Source of the DNA: Aquificaceae bacterium
Lineage (GTDB): Bacteria > Aquificota > Aquificia > Aquificales > Aquificaceae
Length of the DNA stretch: 64,000 bases
Direction: 5' to 3'
Assembly: GCA_026981975.1 (NCBI GenBank)
Contig: JALSHV010000015.1
Location: 113,889-177,888 of the forward strand
Below the pieces are notes generated by a model that was given only the letters and a program-made list of their open reading frames with translations, made no database searches and had not been told where the DNA came from. Each line of letters begins with the position of its first letter. The stretch's first letter is position 1. Both the position numbers and the translations under genes were made by a program. This document shows positions 48,142 through 56,665 of the stretch, one piece after another.

Positions 48142-50409
48142 ATGGAACATTACATAGTAACAGAAGCTTCTTCTTTTAGGCTGAATCCTCCAGGTGGATT
48201 CCTGATTTACAAAAACCCTTCGGGAACACCTATCAGAGAAAGTCTGATAGAAGGAGAAAAGGTGGATAAGAACATTCCTTACAGCCTTTTAAATCCCTTA
48301 CAAAGCCTCTTCTTTATGAAATACAAGCAAGGTAACGCTCTTATAACAGCCCCTACTTCAGCGGGTAAAAGTCTCATAGCTTTTCTCTTTATGAAAAGGA
48401 AAGGGATAAAAATCTACACCGCTCCCACAAAAGCCCTTGTGTATGAAAAAGCTCTTGAACTCAGAAAACTCTTCGGGAAAAAAATAGATATAAGGACGGG
48501 AGATATCATAGAAACTTACAAAAATCCACGCTCAGAAATAATAGTTTCAACTTATGAAAACTTTACATTGGCTTTGAGAAACAAAATTAAATGGGCTACC
48601 GAAGCCTGCTGTGTTGTTATTGATGAAATACATCACCTTATAGGAAGCAGAGGTTGGATTTTGGAGGAATTAGTCACATATCTGTTGGAAAGCGCTACGG
48701 ACATTCTCGGACTGTCTGCTACTTTACCGGGTAGTATAGAACTCGCCAAGTGGATAGGAGCAGAGCTTTATATAGAATCTCTGTGGAGACCCACACCCCT
48801 TGAGAGAAAGATTATTCCTTTAACAGAATTTAAGGAAATGGTAAAAACCAAAGATCGGGAAGAAAAGATGGCTTCTAGACTACTCTCTGCTCTTTTTGAA
48901 CTTAAAAAACCGGGAGATCAAGTTATTCTCTTTGTTCATAAAAAGAATATAGGCTGGAGAATTCTGGAACTCGCAAATAGAGAAAAAATAGGAATTATGA
49001 ACGAAACAACTCCCTTTGAAAGAGAAGAAAGAGAAGAAAAGGAGATAGCCTTTCACAACGCGGATATACCTAAGGAAGAGAGAGAAGAGATAGAAAAAGC
49101 TTTCAGAAAAGGAGAACTTCCTGTTCTTATAGCTACTCATACTCTCGCTTACGGAGTAAACCTTCCCGCCGATACCGTCATTATAAGTGTTAAAGCTTTT
49201 TATGAGAGACAAACTTATCGGTGGAAAATATTCCCCTCACAGCTGGATATACTTCAAATGGAAGGTAGAGCAGGCAGGCTCGGTATAAAGGAAAAAGGAT
49301 ACTCTTACATACTTCCCTACGGAGCTAAGGTGCAAACTCTGGAAAGAGAAATAAAGGAAAGTCTTGAGGGGGAATTCAAACCTTTTTTAAAGGAAAGCAT
49401 AACCAGCGGAGCCTCTTTTAAAGAAGTAGAAAAAATTCTCAGTTTGTTCATTCTCATAGGTTTTTTATACGAAGGAAAGAATTTCAAAAGATTTTTAAGA
49501 AAAACTTTTTCCCTGAGAGAGCTGTCGGAAGATATCACTGTTGATAGAATATACGAATATCTCGTTGAGAGAGGATATATAGAGGGTAACAGGCTCAGTG
49601 ACAAAGCTTTGTTCTGTATAAGATCAGGTATTTCACCTGTAAACTACGAGGAGTTTCTGCGAAGGAAACTTATAGGACTTGAAGATATCGTTGTAGTAAG
49701 ACCTCTTATATTTGTAAAGCGCTTTGATAGTCTCTACGAATTTGTAAAAGAAGGAAGAAGTTTTAAAGAAGACGATGTCTACGTAAGGAATAAACTACTT
49801 CCCTGCGGACGAGAATGCTTGGAAGACAACACTCATCAATTTCTTTTCTACATAGAAGGTCTTACTTTTAAATACAGGAACATTCAAAATCCTCCGGGTG
49901 AATTTTCTTATCTTGGAACGGATACTTTGCATCTTATAAGGACTCTTCTTGAGATAAGAAAGCTCGGCGATATAGATTGGACTAACAGGAAAATCTTGAA
50001 AATAGCTCATGCAATAAAATACGGACTTACACAAGACTACGCTCCTTTAGGAGGTATAAAGGGCATAGGACATATTAGAGCAAACCTGTTAAAAAGACTT
50101 CTCTCTGAAGAAGGCTTAAAACCTCCGGACTTGGGGGAATCTGTTGAAAATTTTTTACAGTATCTCAAAGGCTCACTTGTCGGAACTCTTGAGGAACGCA
50201 TAAAGGATATTTTGAAAACATACAGATACATTGAAGACAACGAAAAGGTAAACAAGGAAGCTAAACAAATTCTCAGTAGACTTGAAGGGAACAAAGGAGG
50301 AATGCTTACAGATGACAGGATACTGAGAACTTTCGGAATGTTTTATCTGGGAGTAGAAGCTTTGAGAATGAAAAAGAAAGATCTTTTAAGAAGGGTGTTG
50401 GAAGAATGA
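48142..50409 (+). CDS. Superfamily II DEAD/DEAH helicase, Hel308/Ski2-like
   Basis: Helicase motifs are visible in order: Walker A TAPTSAGKSLIAF, PTKALVYEKALEL, Walker B DEIHHLIG, GLSATLPG, IATHTLAYGVNLPADTVII, and motif VI QMEGRAGRLG. The C-terminal half has a winged-helix and ratchet-like helical region and ends with a helix-hairpin-helix candidate GGIKGIGHIRANLLKRLL. This architecture resembles archaeal Hel308 repair helicases, uncommon in bacteria, so gene exchange with archaea is possible. A tRNA-Asp gene follows. Confidence 0.88.
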   Translation: MEHYIVTEASSFRLNPPGGFLIYKNPSGTPIRESLIEGEKVDKNIPYSLLNPLQSLFFMKYKQGNALITAPTSAGKSLIAFLFMKRKGIKIYTAPTKALVYEKALELRKLFGKKIDIRTGDIIETYKNPRSEIIVSTYENFTLALRNKIKWATEACCVVIDEIHHLIGSRGWILEELVTYLLESATDILGLSATLPGSIELAKWIGAELYIESLWRPTPLERKIIPLTEFKEMVKTKDREEKMASRLLSALFELKKPGDQVILFVHKKNIGWRILELANREKIGIMNETTPFEREEREEKEIAFHNADIPKEEREEIEKAFRKGELPVLIATHTLAYGVNLPADTVIISVKAFYERQTYRWKIFPSQLDILQMEGRAGRLGIKEKGYSYILPYGAKVQTLEREIKESLEGEFKPFLKESITSGASFKEVEKILSLFILIGFLYEGKNFKRFLRKTFSLRELSEDITVDRIYEYLVERGYIEGNRLSDKALFCIRSGISPVNYEEFLRRKLIGLEDIVVVRPLIFVKRFDSLYEFVKEGRSFKEDDVYVRNKLLPCGRECLEDNTHQFLFYIEGLTFKYRNIQNPPGEFSYLGTDTLHLIRTLLEIRKLGDIDWTNRKILKIAHAIKYGLTQDYAPLGGIKGIGHIRANLLKRLLSEEGLKPPDLGESVENFLQYLKGSLVGTLEERIKDILKTYRYIEDNEKVNKEAKQILSRLEGNKGGMLTDDRILRTFGMFYLGVEALRMKKKDLLRRVLEE

Positions 50410-50421
50410 TCAGTTGCATAT

Positions 50422-50451
50422 TTAACCCAGCTGTAAGATAATATTTATAAT
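50422..50451 (+). promoter_or_regulatory. Promoter of tRNA-Asp
   Basis: TATAAT at 50446-50451 lies 6 bp before the tRNA 5' end, with a weak -35 TTAACC (50422-50427) at 18 bp spacing. Confidence 0.5.
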
Positions 50452-50457
50452 GCGGTA

Positions 50458-50535
50458 GGAGCCGTAGTTCAGCCCGGTCAGAACGCCGGCCTGTCAAGCC
50501 GGAGGTCGCGGGTTCAAATCCCGTCGGCTCCGCCA
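50458..50535 (+). tRNA. tRNA-Asp (anticodon GTC), CCA encoded
   Basis: The acceptor strand GGAGCCG pairs with CGGCTCC, followed by discriminator G and an encoded CCA. The anticodon stem CCGGC/GCCGG encloses the loop CTGTCAA with anticodon GTC at 50493-50495. The T arm GCGGGTTCAAATCCCGT is standard. The GC-rich stems suit a thermophile. The minus-strand ORF at 50306-50536 is an artefact of the tRNA complement. Confidence 0.97.
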
Positions 50536-50563
50536 CTTAAAATCCTAAGGGGGGATAATTTAA

Positions 50564-51820
50564 ATGGAATACCACGTTAAAGATTTATCCTTAGCAGAGA
50601 TAGGGAAGAAACGTATAGAGTGGGCTGAAATAGACATGCCTGTTCTCAGAAGTATAAAAAGCAGATTTTCAAAGGAAAAACCGCTCAGCGGTGTAAGAAT
50701 AGGTGCTTGCCTTCACGTAACTACGGAAACAGCTAATTTGGTTCTTACACTGAAAGAAGGCGGTGCTGAAGTTTTTCTAACAGCTTCTAATCCTCTTTCC
50801 ACACAGGACGATGTGGCGGCAGCTCTTGTGGAGTATTACGGTATTCCCGTATTCGCTATCAGAGGAGAAGACAGAGAAACTTACTACAACCATCTTAAAG
50901 AGGTTATAAAGAGGGAACTTCATATAGTTATAGACGATGGTGCGGATTTGATATCAACCCTTCATAAGGAGTATCCTTTATCAGCAGAAAAGATCTTAGG
51001 AGGAATGGAAGAAACCACAACCGGTGTTATAAGACTTAGAGCAATGGCTAAGGAAAAAGTTTTGAGATTTCCTATAATAGCGGTAAACGACGCTTATACA
51101 AAACACTTGTTTGATAATAGATACGGCACTGGTCAATCCACAATTGACGGAATTCTGAGAGCTACTAACCGTTTAATAGCAGGTTCCTACTTTGTTGTGG
51201 CAGGTTACGGTTGGTGTGGAAAAGGAGTAGCTCTCAGAGCGCGCGGAATGGGAGCAAATGTAATAGTAACAGAAGTAGATCCTATAAAAGCCTTAGAAGC
51301 TCGTATGGACGGGTTCTTAGTCATGCCTATGATAGAAGCCGCTAAGATAGGTGATTTCTTTGTTACCGTCACAGGAAATACCTCTGTGATAAGAAGGGAA
51401 CACTTTGAAGTTATGAAGGACGGAGCTGTTATATCCAACGCAGGACACTTCAACGTTGAAATAGATTTGGAAGCGCTCAAGAAAATAAGTGTAAACAAAA
51501 GAGAAATAAGAAAGGAAGTGGAAGAATACACTCTGTATGACGGGAGAAGACTTTACATTCTGGCTCAGGGAAGATTGGTAAATTTAGCATCAGCGGAAGG
51601 TCACCCAGCTTCTGTAATGGATATGTCCTTTGCCAATCAAGCACTTTGCGCGGAGTATATAAGAAAAAAAGGAAATTCCTTGAAAAAGGAAGTTTACAAA
51701 GTTCCTGATGAAATAGACAGAGAAGTAGCACATCTAAAATTGTCCGCTATGGGTATAAAGATTGACAGTTTAACACCAGAACAAGAAAAATACCTTTCTT
51801 CATGGGAATTCGGCACCTAA
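50564..51820 (+). CDS. ahcY: Adenosylhomocysteinase
   Basis: It hydrolyses S-adenosylhomocysteine to adenosine and homocysteine. [24 protein letters not shown], the NAD-binding loop [20 protein letters not shown], and the C-terminal [13 protein letters not shown] are characteristic. The 418-residue length marks the shorter form found in archaea and thermophilic bacteria. A ribosome binding site AAGGGGGGA precedes the ATG. The gap after the tRNA is only 28 bp, so no SAH riboswitch fits there. Confidence 0.96.
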   Translation: MEYHVKDLSLAEIGKKRIEWAEIDMPVLRSIKSRFSKEKPLSGVRIGACLHVTTETANLVLTLKEGGAEVFLTASNPLSTQDDVAAALVEYYGIPVFAIRGEDRETYYNHLKEVIKRELHIVIDDGADLISTLHKEYPLSAEKILGGMEETTTGVIRLRAMAKEKVLRFPIIAVNDAYTKHLFDNRYGTGQSTIDGILRATNRLIAGSYFVVAGYGWCGKGVALRARGMGANVIVTEVDPIKALEARMDGFLVMPMIEAAKIGDFFVTVTGNTSVIRREHFEVMKDGAVISNAGHFNVEIDLEALKKISVNKREIRKEVEEYTLYDGRRLYILAQGRLVNLASAEGHPASVMDMSFANQALCAEYIRKKGNSLKKEVYKVPDEIDREVAHLKLSAMGIKIDSLTPEQEKYLSSWEFGT

Positions 51821-51864
51821 GTTATCTTGACTATTCCACTTGCGAAGACTTATTTTAACTTTCA

Positions 51865-52920
51865 ATGGCTCAAGAGAATAAAACGGAAAAGGCTACACCT
51901 TATAGACGGAGGAAATTAAAACAAGAAGGAAATGTAGCTAAGAGTATTGAAATAGCTTCTTCCCTTACTGTTTTAATCTCTTCACTGATAATATTCTTCA
52001 GTGGAGCTTTTATATTCAAAGAAATAGTTCAGTTTATGATAACAATCAGCACTACGGATTCTTCGGCTTTCGGAACATCAGCCATAAACGCCTTGCGCGA
52101 ATCTTTTCCTAAGATAGGAAGTATACTGTTGCCATTTTTTGTGGTAACTGTTCTTGTAGTTATAGGAGCGCATATAGCCCAATTCGGCTTTGTATTTACC
52201 TTAAAACCGCTGAGGTTTAAATGGGAAAGGATTAATCCCGTTGAAGGATTCAAAAAGATGATTTCCCTTTCTACTCTGTTTGAATTGATTAAAAATTCCC
52301 TTAAGGCTTTTCTTCTTTTTGGTATAGCTTTACTTGTTCTTAAAGGCAGTGTAGAACTTATCCTTGATTCAGCTCAAATGCCCTTAGCGGAAGGTATAAA
52401 TTTCATGTTGAAGCTTCTTATAAAGGTAGTTTTAATTTTGGGTGTTATAGCTTTCTTTATAGCCCTTCTTGATTTTGCTTACAAGAAGTGGGAGTATGAA
52501 CGCAAAATAAGAATGTCAAGGCAGGAAGTTAAAGAAGAGTTCAAACAGCTGGAAGGACACCCAGAGGTAAGAGCAAAGATAAGATCCCGTATGAGAGAAA
52601 TGGCAAAAGGTAGAATGATGGCGGAAGTTCCCAAAGCAAGTGTAGTAATTACAAACCCAACACATATAGCTGTAGCGTTAAGATACAATGCGGAAAAAGA
52701 CAAAGCTCCTGTTGTGATAGCAAAAGGAAAAGGAAGTATTGCAGAAAGAATAGTATCCTTAGCACAGTCTTATGATATACCGATTATTAGAAAGTCGGAA
52801 TTGGCAAGAGCTGTGTATCAGTCTGCAGACATCGGTGAAGAAATACCTCCAGAACTTTACAGAGCTGTAGCGGAAGTTATAGCTTACATTATGTTTAAAA
52901 GGAAAAAAGTAGCTGTCTGA
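51865..52920 (+). CDS. flhB: Flagellar type III export protein FlhB
   Basis: FlhB controls substrate specificity of the flagellar export gate. The N-terminal AQENKTEKATPYRRRKLKQEGNVAKS is the family signature, followed by four membrane helices (near residues 30-50, 85-105, 140-160 and 185-205). The cytoplasmic domain carries the autocleavage site NPTH in VVITNPTHIAVALRY. It is isolated from other flagellar genes, as is flgM in this window; scattered flagellar genes are usual in Aquificales. The next gene is convergent with no gap. Confidence 0.95.
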   Translation: MAQENKTEKATPYRRRKLKQEGNVAKSIEIASSLTVLISSLIIFFSGAFIFKEIVQFMITISTTDSSAFGTSAINALRESFPKIGSILLPFFVVTVLVVIGAHIAQFGFVFTLKPLRFKWERINPVEGFKKMISLSTLFELIKNSLKAFLLFGIALLVLKGSVELILDSAQMPLAEGINFMLKLLIKVVLILGVIAFFIALLDFAYKKWEYERKIRMSRQEVKEEFKQLEGHPEVRAKIRSRMREMAKGRMMAEVPKASVVITNPTHIAVALRYNAEKDKAPVVIAKGKGSIAERIVSLAQSYDIPIIRKSELARAVYQSADIGEEIPPELYRAVAEVIAYIMFKRKKVAV

Positions 52921-55467
52921 TTAAACAGAGGTGAAATTAGCTATAGCCCAGTAGAGAGTATCAAGGACAAAGTTTATTTCATCTTCCTTTATAACTAAAG
53001 GCATCATTAATACCATTACATCACCCAAAGGTCTAAGAAATACTCCCTTGTCCCTACACAAACGCGCTATTTTAAAACCTGTTCTTTGACCGTAGGGAAA
53101 AGGTTCTCCCTTTTCTTTATCCTTCACTATTTCTATACCTGCCATAAAACCCAATTGGCGAACATCTCCAACGTGTTTAAGACTTTGAAATTCCCTCAGT
53201 CTTTCTGTTAAAAGTTCTATCTTGGGTTTAAGGCTATCTAAGGTTTTCTCTTCTTCAAAAACTTCAAGATTAGCAAGAGCAACCGCACAAGCGAGGTTAT
53301 TCCCTGTATAAGTGTGTCCATGATAGAAGTGTTTTGCCTCTCCGAACTCACCGAGAAACGCTTCAAAAATTTCCTCTGTGGTAAGAGTAGCTGCTAAAGG
53401 CAAATAACCCCCTGTAAGGCCCTTTCCTAAGCACATGAAATCAGGTGTTATTCCTTCCTGTTCGCAGTAGAACATTGTTCCGGTTCTCCCAAAGCCTGTA
53501 GCTACTTCGTCAACTATCATTAAAACTCCATATTTTGAAGTAATATCCCTTACCTTTTTCATAAAGCCTTTTGGATAAGGTAGCATACCAGCCGCTGCTT
53601 GAATACCGCTTTCAAGAACTACGGCAATAACATCTTCTCTTTCCTTTAAGAGGTTTTCCAAAAGAGAAAGCAATTCATTTTCAGTAGAAGACTTACAGAA
53701 CAGATAAGGAGAAGGGAGTTTCAGAGTTTTGAAAATAAGATCTTCATAAGTTCCGTGAAAAAGTTTTATTCCTCCTACTGCAACCGCTCCTAAGGTATCT
53801 CCGTGATAAGCTTCTGAAAAAGTTATAAATACTTTTCTTTTTTCCCCTTTGTTTTTCCAGTAGTGGTAAGCCATCTTAAGGGCTATTTCTACCGCTTCCG
53901 CTCCGTCCTCGGAATAAAACACTTTTGTCAGACCAGCAGGAGAAATATCCACCAGTTTTTTCGCCAGCAGTATAGCAGGAACATTAGAACTCCCAAGGGT
54001 GGTAGTATGAGCTACCTTTTTTAACTGTTCCTCTAAGGCTTTGTTAAGCTTAGGGTGATTATGACCGTGAACATTGCACCACAGAGAAGATATAGCGTCT
54101 ATATACTTATTTCCGTAAATATCCCACAGATAAACACCATGTCCTTTTTCAAAGATTATGTTATCTTCTTCTCTGTAAACTTTCATTTGAGTAAAAGGAT
54201 GCCAGAAGTATTCCTTATCCCATTTCTCAAGCACGTCGGGTTTTATATCCATAGCGGGAGATAATTTTAACAAAACACAGTTAAACTTCCTTACATAATT
54301 GTCCAAAGCTTTTAATTTTCCCTCCACGGAAAGATCAAGCATTTTGTCCACACTTGTAAGTCTAAAGCCTGCTGTTAAATTTATCCTTTCTATACTCCTT
54401 ATAGGAAATCCCTGATTTTCTAAATAAATTTTTAATTTCTTCAAGTCGCTGTTAGCCAGAAAGTAATCCACACTGAGAGTAAAACCTCTCTCCACAAAAT
54501 CTCTAAGTCTGATATCCTCTTGAGCGGTATGTGAGAGAACTATATCTTCTATTTCACTGTTTATTTTTTCCTGTCTGAGCTTGTTATGAAGTTTGCGATA
54601 GGTGTCTATTTTCTTATCTATATTTTCCAAAATACGCCTTATGGTTCTGTAACGGGCAAAGTTTATAGATGTAAAGTGTTCTATAAATATCTCTCTCATG
54701 AAAAATTGCACGTAAAGATTAAGAAGAGTCTTTATCAATTCCCTTTCATCAGCTTCTATATTGAGTATTAGCTTAGGAGAATAACGCTTTCTTATATCAG
54801 GAGGTAAAAAACGGATTACTAAGGGTCTGTAACTTCCTCTTTCTACAACAGCATGAGATCCTTTTGTAAAAGCTTTACTAAAGTCAGTGTAGAAAAATGG
54901 ACTTTCTGTAATTTCCGTTTTTTCTTTCTTCTTTTCCTTCAACTCCACTCCTTTAGCAGGAAGAACTTCGGGCCTGTGAAATATTACATAGCAAGCGTCG
55001 CTTTCTCCTTTCCTAAAACGTTTTACAAGAAAGGAAGTCACTTCTTTTATCTGATCCCAATCTAAATCTTTACCAAAAATCCTTTCAAAGCTTTTTTCAA
55101 TGGGAAGGTCTTTTCTTATTCCCCTACTACCGGCTACGAAGAGGTGGACTTCCTTACCTTTCTTAGAATTTACAAACTCGTTGTAAGTTTTTATAATCCT
55201 GAGAATTAAATCCCCTACGTAACCTCTATCCGTAGTGAGCAGTAAAGTATCTATTTTTTCTTCTGTTCTTAACTCTAAGAGATCTTCTCCATGGATCACC
55301 GATAGGGAGTAAAGATGTTCTAAAATTTCCTGAAGTCTGAGAAAGTAAGACATGCGAGAGCTTACTACTGCACTGTATTTTTTGTATCTGTTGATAGCAA
55401 GAACTTCCCATACGTGAAGCGTGCTTTTAAGGGCATTTAGAGTTTTTATCCTACTTTTAAAATTCAC
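52921..55467 (-). CDS. bioA: Fusion: ATP-synthase gamma/delta-like N-terminal half with BioA aminotransferase
   Basis: The C-terminal 443 residues (from Met406) are a complete adenosylmethionine-8-amino-7-oxononanoate aminotransferase of biotin synthesis: KWDKEYFWHPFTQM, SSLWCNVHGHNHP, DEVATGFGRTG, and the PLP lysine in CLGKGLTGG. The first 405 residues are in frame and look like a divergent F1 gamma subunit: RIKTLNALKSTLHVWEVLA, LLLTTDRGYVGD (gamma TSDRGLCGG), and LHNKLRQEKINSEIEDIV. They are followed (about 320-396) by a stretch like the delta subunit C-terminus (TAGFRLTSVDKMLDLSVEGKLKAL). No stop or ribosome binding site separates the halves. A sequencing error fusing two genes cannot be excluded. 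Last gene of a five-gene operon. Confidence 0.8.
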   Translation of the reverse strand: MNFKSRIKTLNALKSTLHVWEVLAINRYKKYSAVVSSRMSYFLRLQEILEHLYSLSVIHGEDLLELRTEEKIDTLLLTTDRGYVGDLILRIIKTYNEFVNSKKGKEVHLFVAGSRGIRKDLPIEKSFERIFGKDLDWDQIKEVTSFLVKRFRKGESDACYVIFHRPEVLPAKGVELKEKKKEKTEITESPFFYTDFSKAFTKGSHAVVERGSYRPLVIRFLPPDIRKRYSPKLILNIEADERELIKTLLNLYVQFFMREIFIEHFTSINFARYRTIRRILENIDKKIDTYRKLHNKLRQEKINSEIEDIVLSHTAQEDIRLRDFVERGFTLSVDYFLANSDLKKLKIYLENQGFPIRSIERINLTAGFRLTSVDKMLDLSVEGKLKALDNYVRKFNCVLLKLSPAMDIKPDVLEKWDKEYFWHPFTQMKVYREEDNIIFEKGHGVYLWDIYGNKYIDAISSLWCNVHGHNHPKLNKALEEQLKKVAHTTTLGSSNVPAILLAKKLVDISPAGLTKVFYSEDGAEAVEIALKMAYHYWKNKGEKRKVFITFSEAYHGDTLGAVAVGGIKLFHGTYEDLIFKTLKLPSPYLFCKSSTENELLSLLENLLKEREDVIAVVLESGIQAAAGMLPYPKGFMKKVRDITSKYGVLMIVDEVATGFGRTGTMFYCEQEGITPDFMCLGKGLTGGYLPLAATLTTEEIFEAFLGEFGEAKHFYHGHTYTGNNLACAVALANLEVFEEEKTLDSLKPKIELLTERLREFQSLKHVGDVRQLGFMAGIEIVKDKEKGEPFPYGQRTGFKIARLCRDKGVFLRPLGDVMVLMMPLVIKEDEINFVLDTLYWAIANFTSV

Positions 55468-56072
55468 AGCAATTTGCCACAGCTTTTAAGAAGTAAAGAA
55501 AGCTTTTTGAGAGCTTTTCCTCTGTGAGAAATAGAATCCTTTTCCCAAGGTTCAAGTTCAGCCATAGATTTATCAAATCCTAAGGGTTGAAATACAGGAT
55601 CGTAACCGAATCCCTTATCACCTCTTGGTTCTTCTAAAATTATACCTTCACATTCTGCACTTGCAAATACACCCGCTTCTTTCCCTCTGAAAAACACAAC
55701 AGCTACAAAGCGCGCCTTTCGGTTCTTCTGTCCTTTCAACAACTTGAGAAGCTTTTTTACATTTACCACATCGGGAGATCCGATCAACTTTTCTTTTCCT
55801 CCAAATTCTAAACTGTAAAACCTGCTTGAGTAAATACCGGGATAACCATCAAGGGCGTCAACCACAAGACCCGAGTCATCTGCTATTACCGGTGTGTTAA
55901 AGTATTCGTAATAGGCTTCTGCTTTTATACAAGCGTTTTCAAGAAAAGAATTACCTCTTTCTTCCACTTCTATTCTTTCTTCAGGAAAAACAGCTTTTAT
56001 TCCTTCTCTTTCAAGAATTCTTTGCATTTCTTTGAACTTCTTTTTATTGGTAGTAGCTACTATGATTCTCAT
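55464..56072 (-). CDS. rdgB: Non-canonical purine NTP pyrophosphatase (RdgB/HAM1)
   Basis: It removes ITP, dITP and XTP from the nucleotide pool. IIVATTNKKKFKEM at the N-terminus, NSFLENACIKAEAYYE, VIADDSGLVVDALDGYPGIYSSRF and GDKGFGYDPVFQP are the family motifs, and SHRGKAL ends the conserved region. The ATG at 56072 overlaps the upstream stop (ATGA) and is preferred over the tracked TTG at 56081. The gene overlaps the fusion gene downstream by 4 bp. Confidence 0.95.
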   Translation of the reverse strand: MRIIVATTNKKKFKEMQRILEREGIKAVFPEERIEVEERGNSFLENACIKAEAYYEYFNTPVIADDSGLVVDALDGYPGIYSSRFYSLEFGGKEKLIGSPDVVNVKKLLKLLKGQKNRKARFVAVVFFRGKEAGVFASAECEGIILEEPRGDKGFGYDPVFQPLGFDKSMAELEPWEKDSISHRGKALKKLSLLLKSCGKLL

Positions 56073-56665
56073 CTCTTCCAAAGACTTTTTATTTTTGCCC
56101 AGAATCCCGTTTCTTCATAGGGAACTGGCTTTTCTTCGTAGGTAAATCTGTCTAAGAAGTTATCTAAAAGGACAAAACGATCACATACTTTCCTTAAATT
56201 GTAAGAGCTTGTTCTTTTAAAGGTAGCGTTCTCTACCCTTTTTCCTATTCTTTGAACTTCCTCAACGGTATATATGAAATCACTATCACCGCTTACCAAA
56301 ATAGCAGTATCATAAGCGTCTTGAAATGCTAAAGATAACATATCCGTCGCAAGCATTATATCCACTTCCTTTTCAAGAAATTCACCGGAAGGTAATTTTC
56401 TGAGACGTGCTAACCTTACCTTTATACCAGATAGAGACAGTTCATCTAAGAATCTCCTTTGACGTAACAGACTTTCCCACTCAGGAGTGCCTTTTTTAAC
56501 GTCTTTATCCTGAGGAATGGCAGTGTAAAAGTAGGCTCTTACAAGCCGACGGCTTTCCCTTAAAAACTCCACAAGTCTGCTGTAATCTATCCTTATATTC
56601 AAATAACGTATGCCGTGAAATATATTAGAACCGTCTATGAAGATCATTATTCTTTCTTCGTTCAT
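56069..56665 (-). CDS. NYN-domain (PIN-like) protein, LabA/DUF88 family
   Basis: The N-terminal FIDGSNIFHGIRYLNI, the central acidic EVDIMLATDMLSLA and the late VSGDSDFIYTVEEVQRIGKRV give the conserved aspartates of the NYN/PIN-like nuclease fold, which bind metal for RNA cleavage in active members. This protein is therefore a candidate ribonuclease. It is coupled by overlaps to the eRF1-like gene before it and to rdgB after it, which suggests a role linked to translation quality control. Confidence 0.87.
   Translation of the reverse strand: MNEERIMIFIDGSNIFHGIRYLNIRIDYSRLVEFLRESRRLVRAYFYTAIPQDKDVKKGTPEWESLLRQRRFLDELSLSGIKVRLARLRKLPSGEFLEKEVDIMLATDMLSLAFQDAYDTAILVSGDSDFIYTVEEVQRIGKRVENATFKRTSSYNLRKVCDRFVLLDNFLDRFTYEEKPVPYEETGFWAKIKSLWKR

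Noticed and set aside
50306-50536. Minus-strand ORF of 76 aa (MAEPTGFEPATSG...)
   Set aside because: It is the translated complement of the tRNA-Asp gene, a well-known spurious protein pattern.
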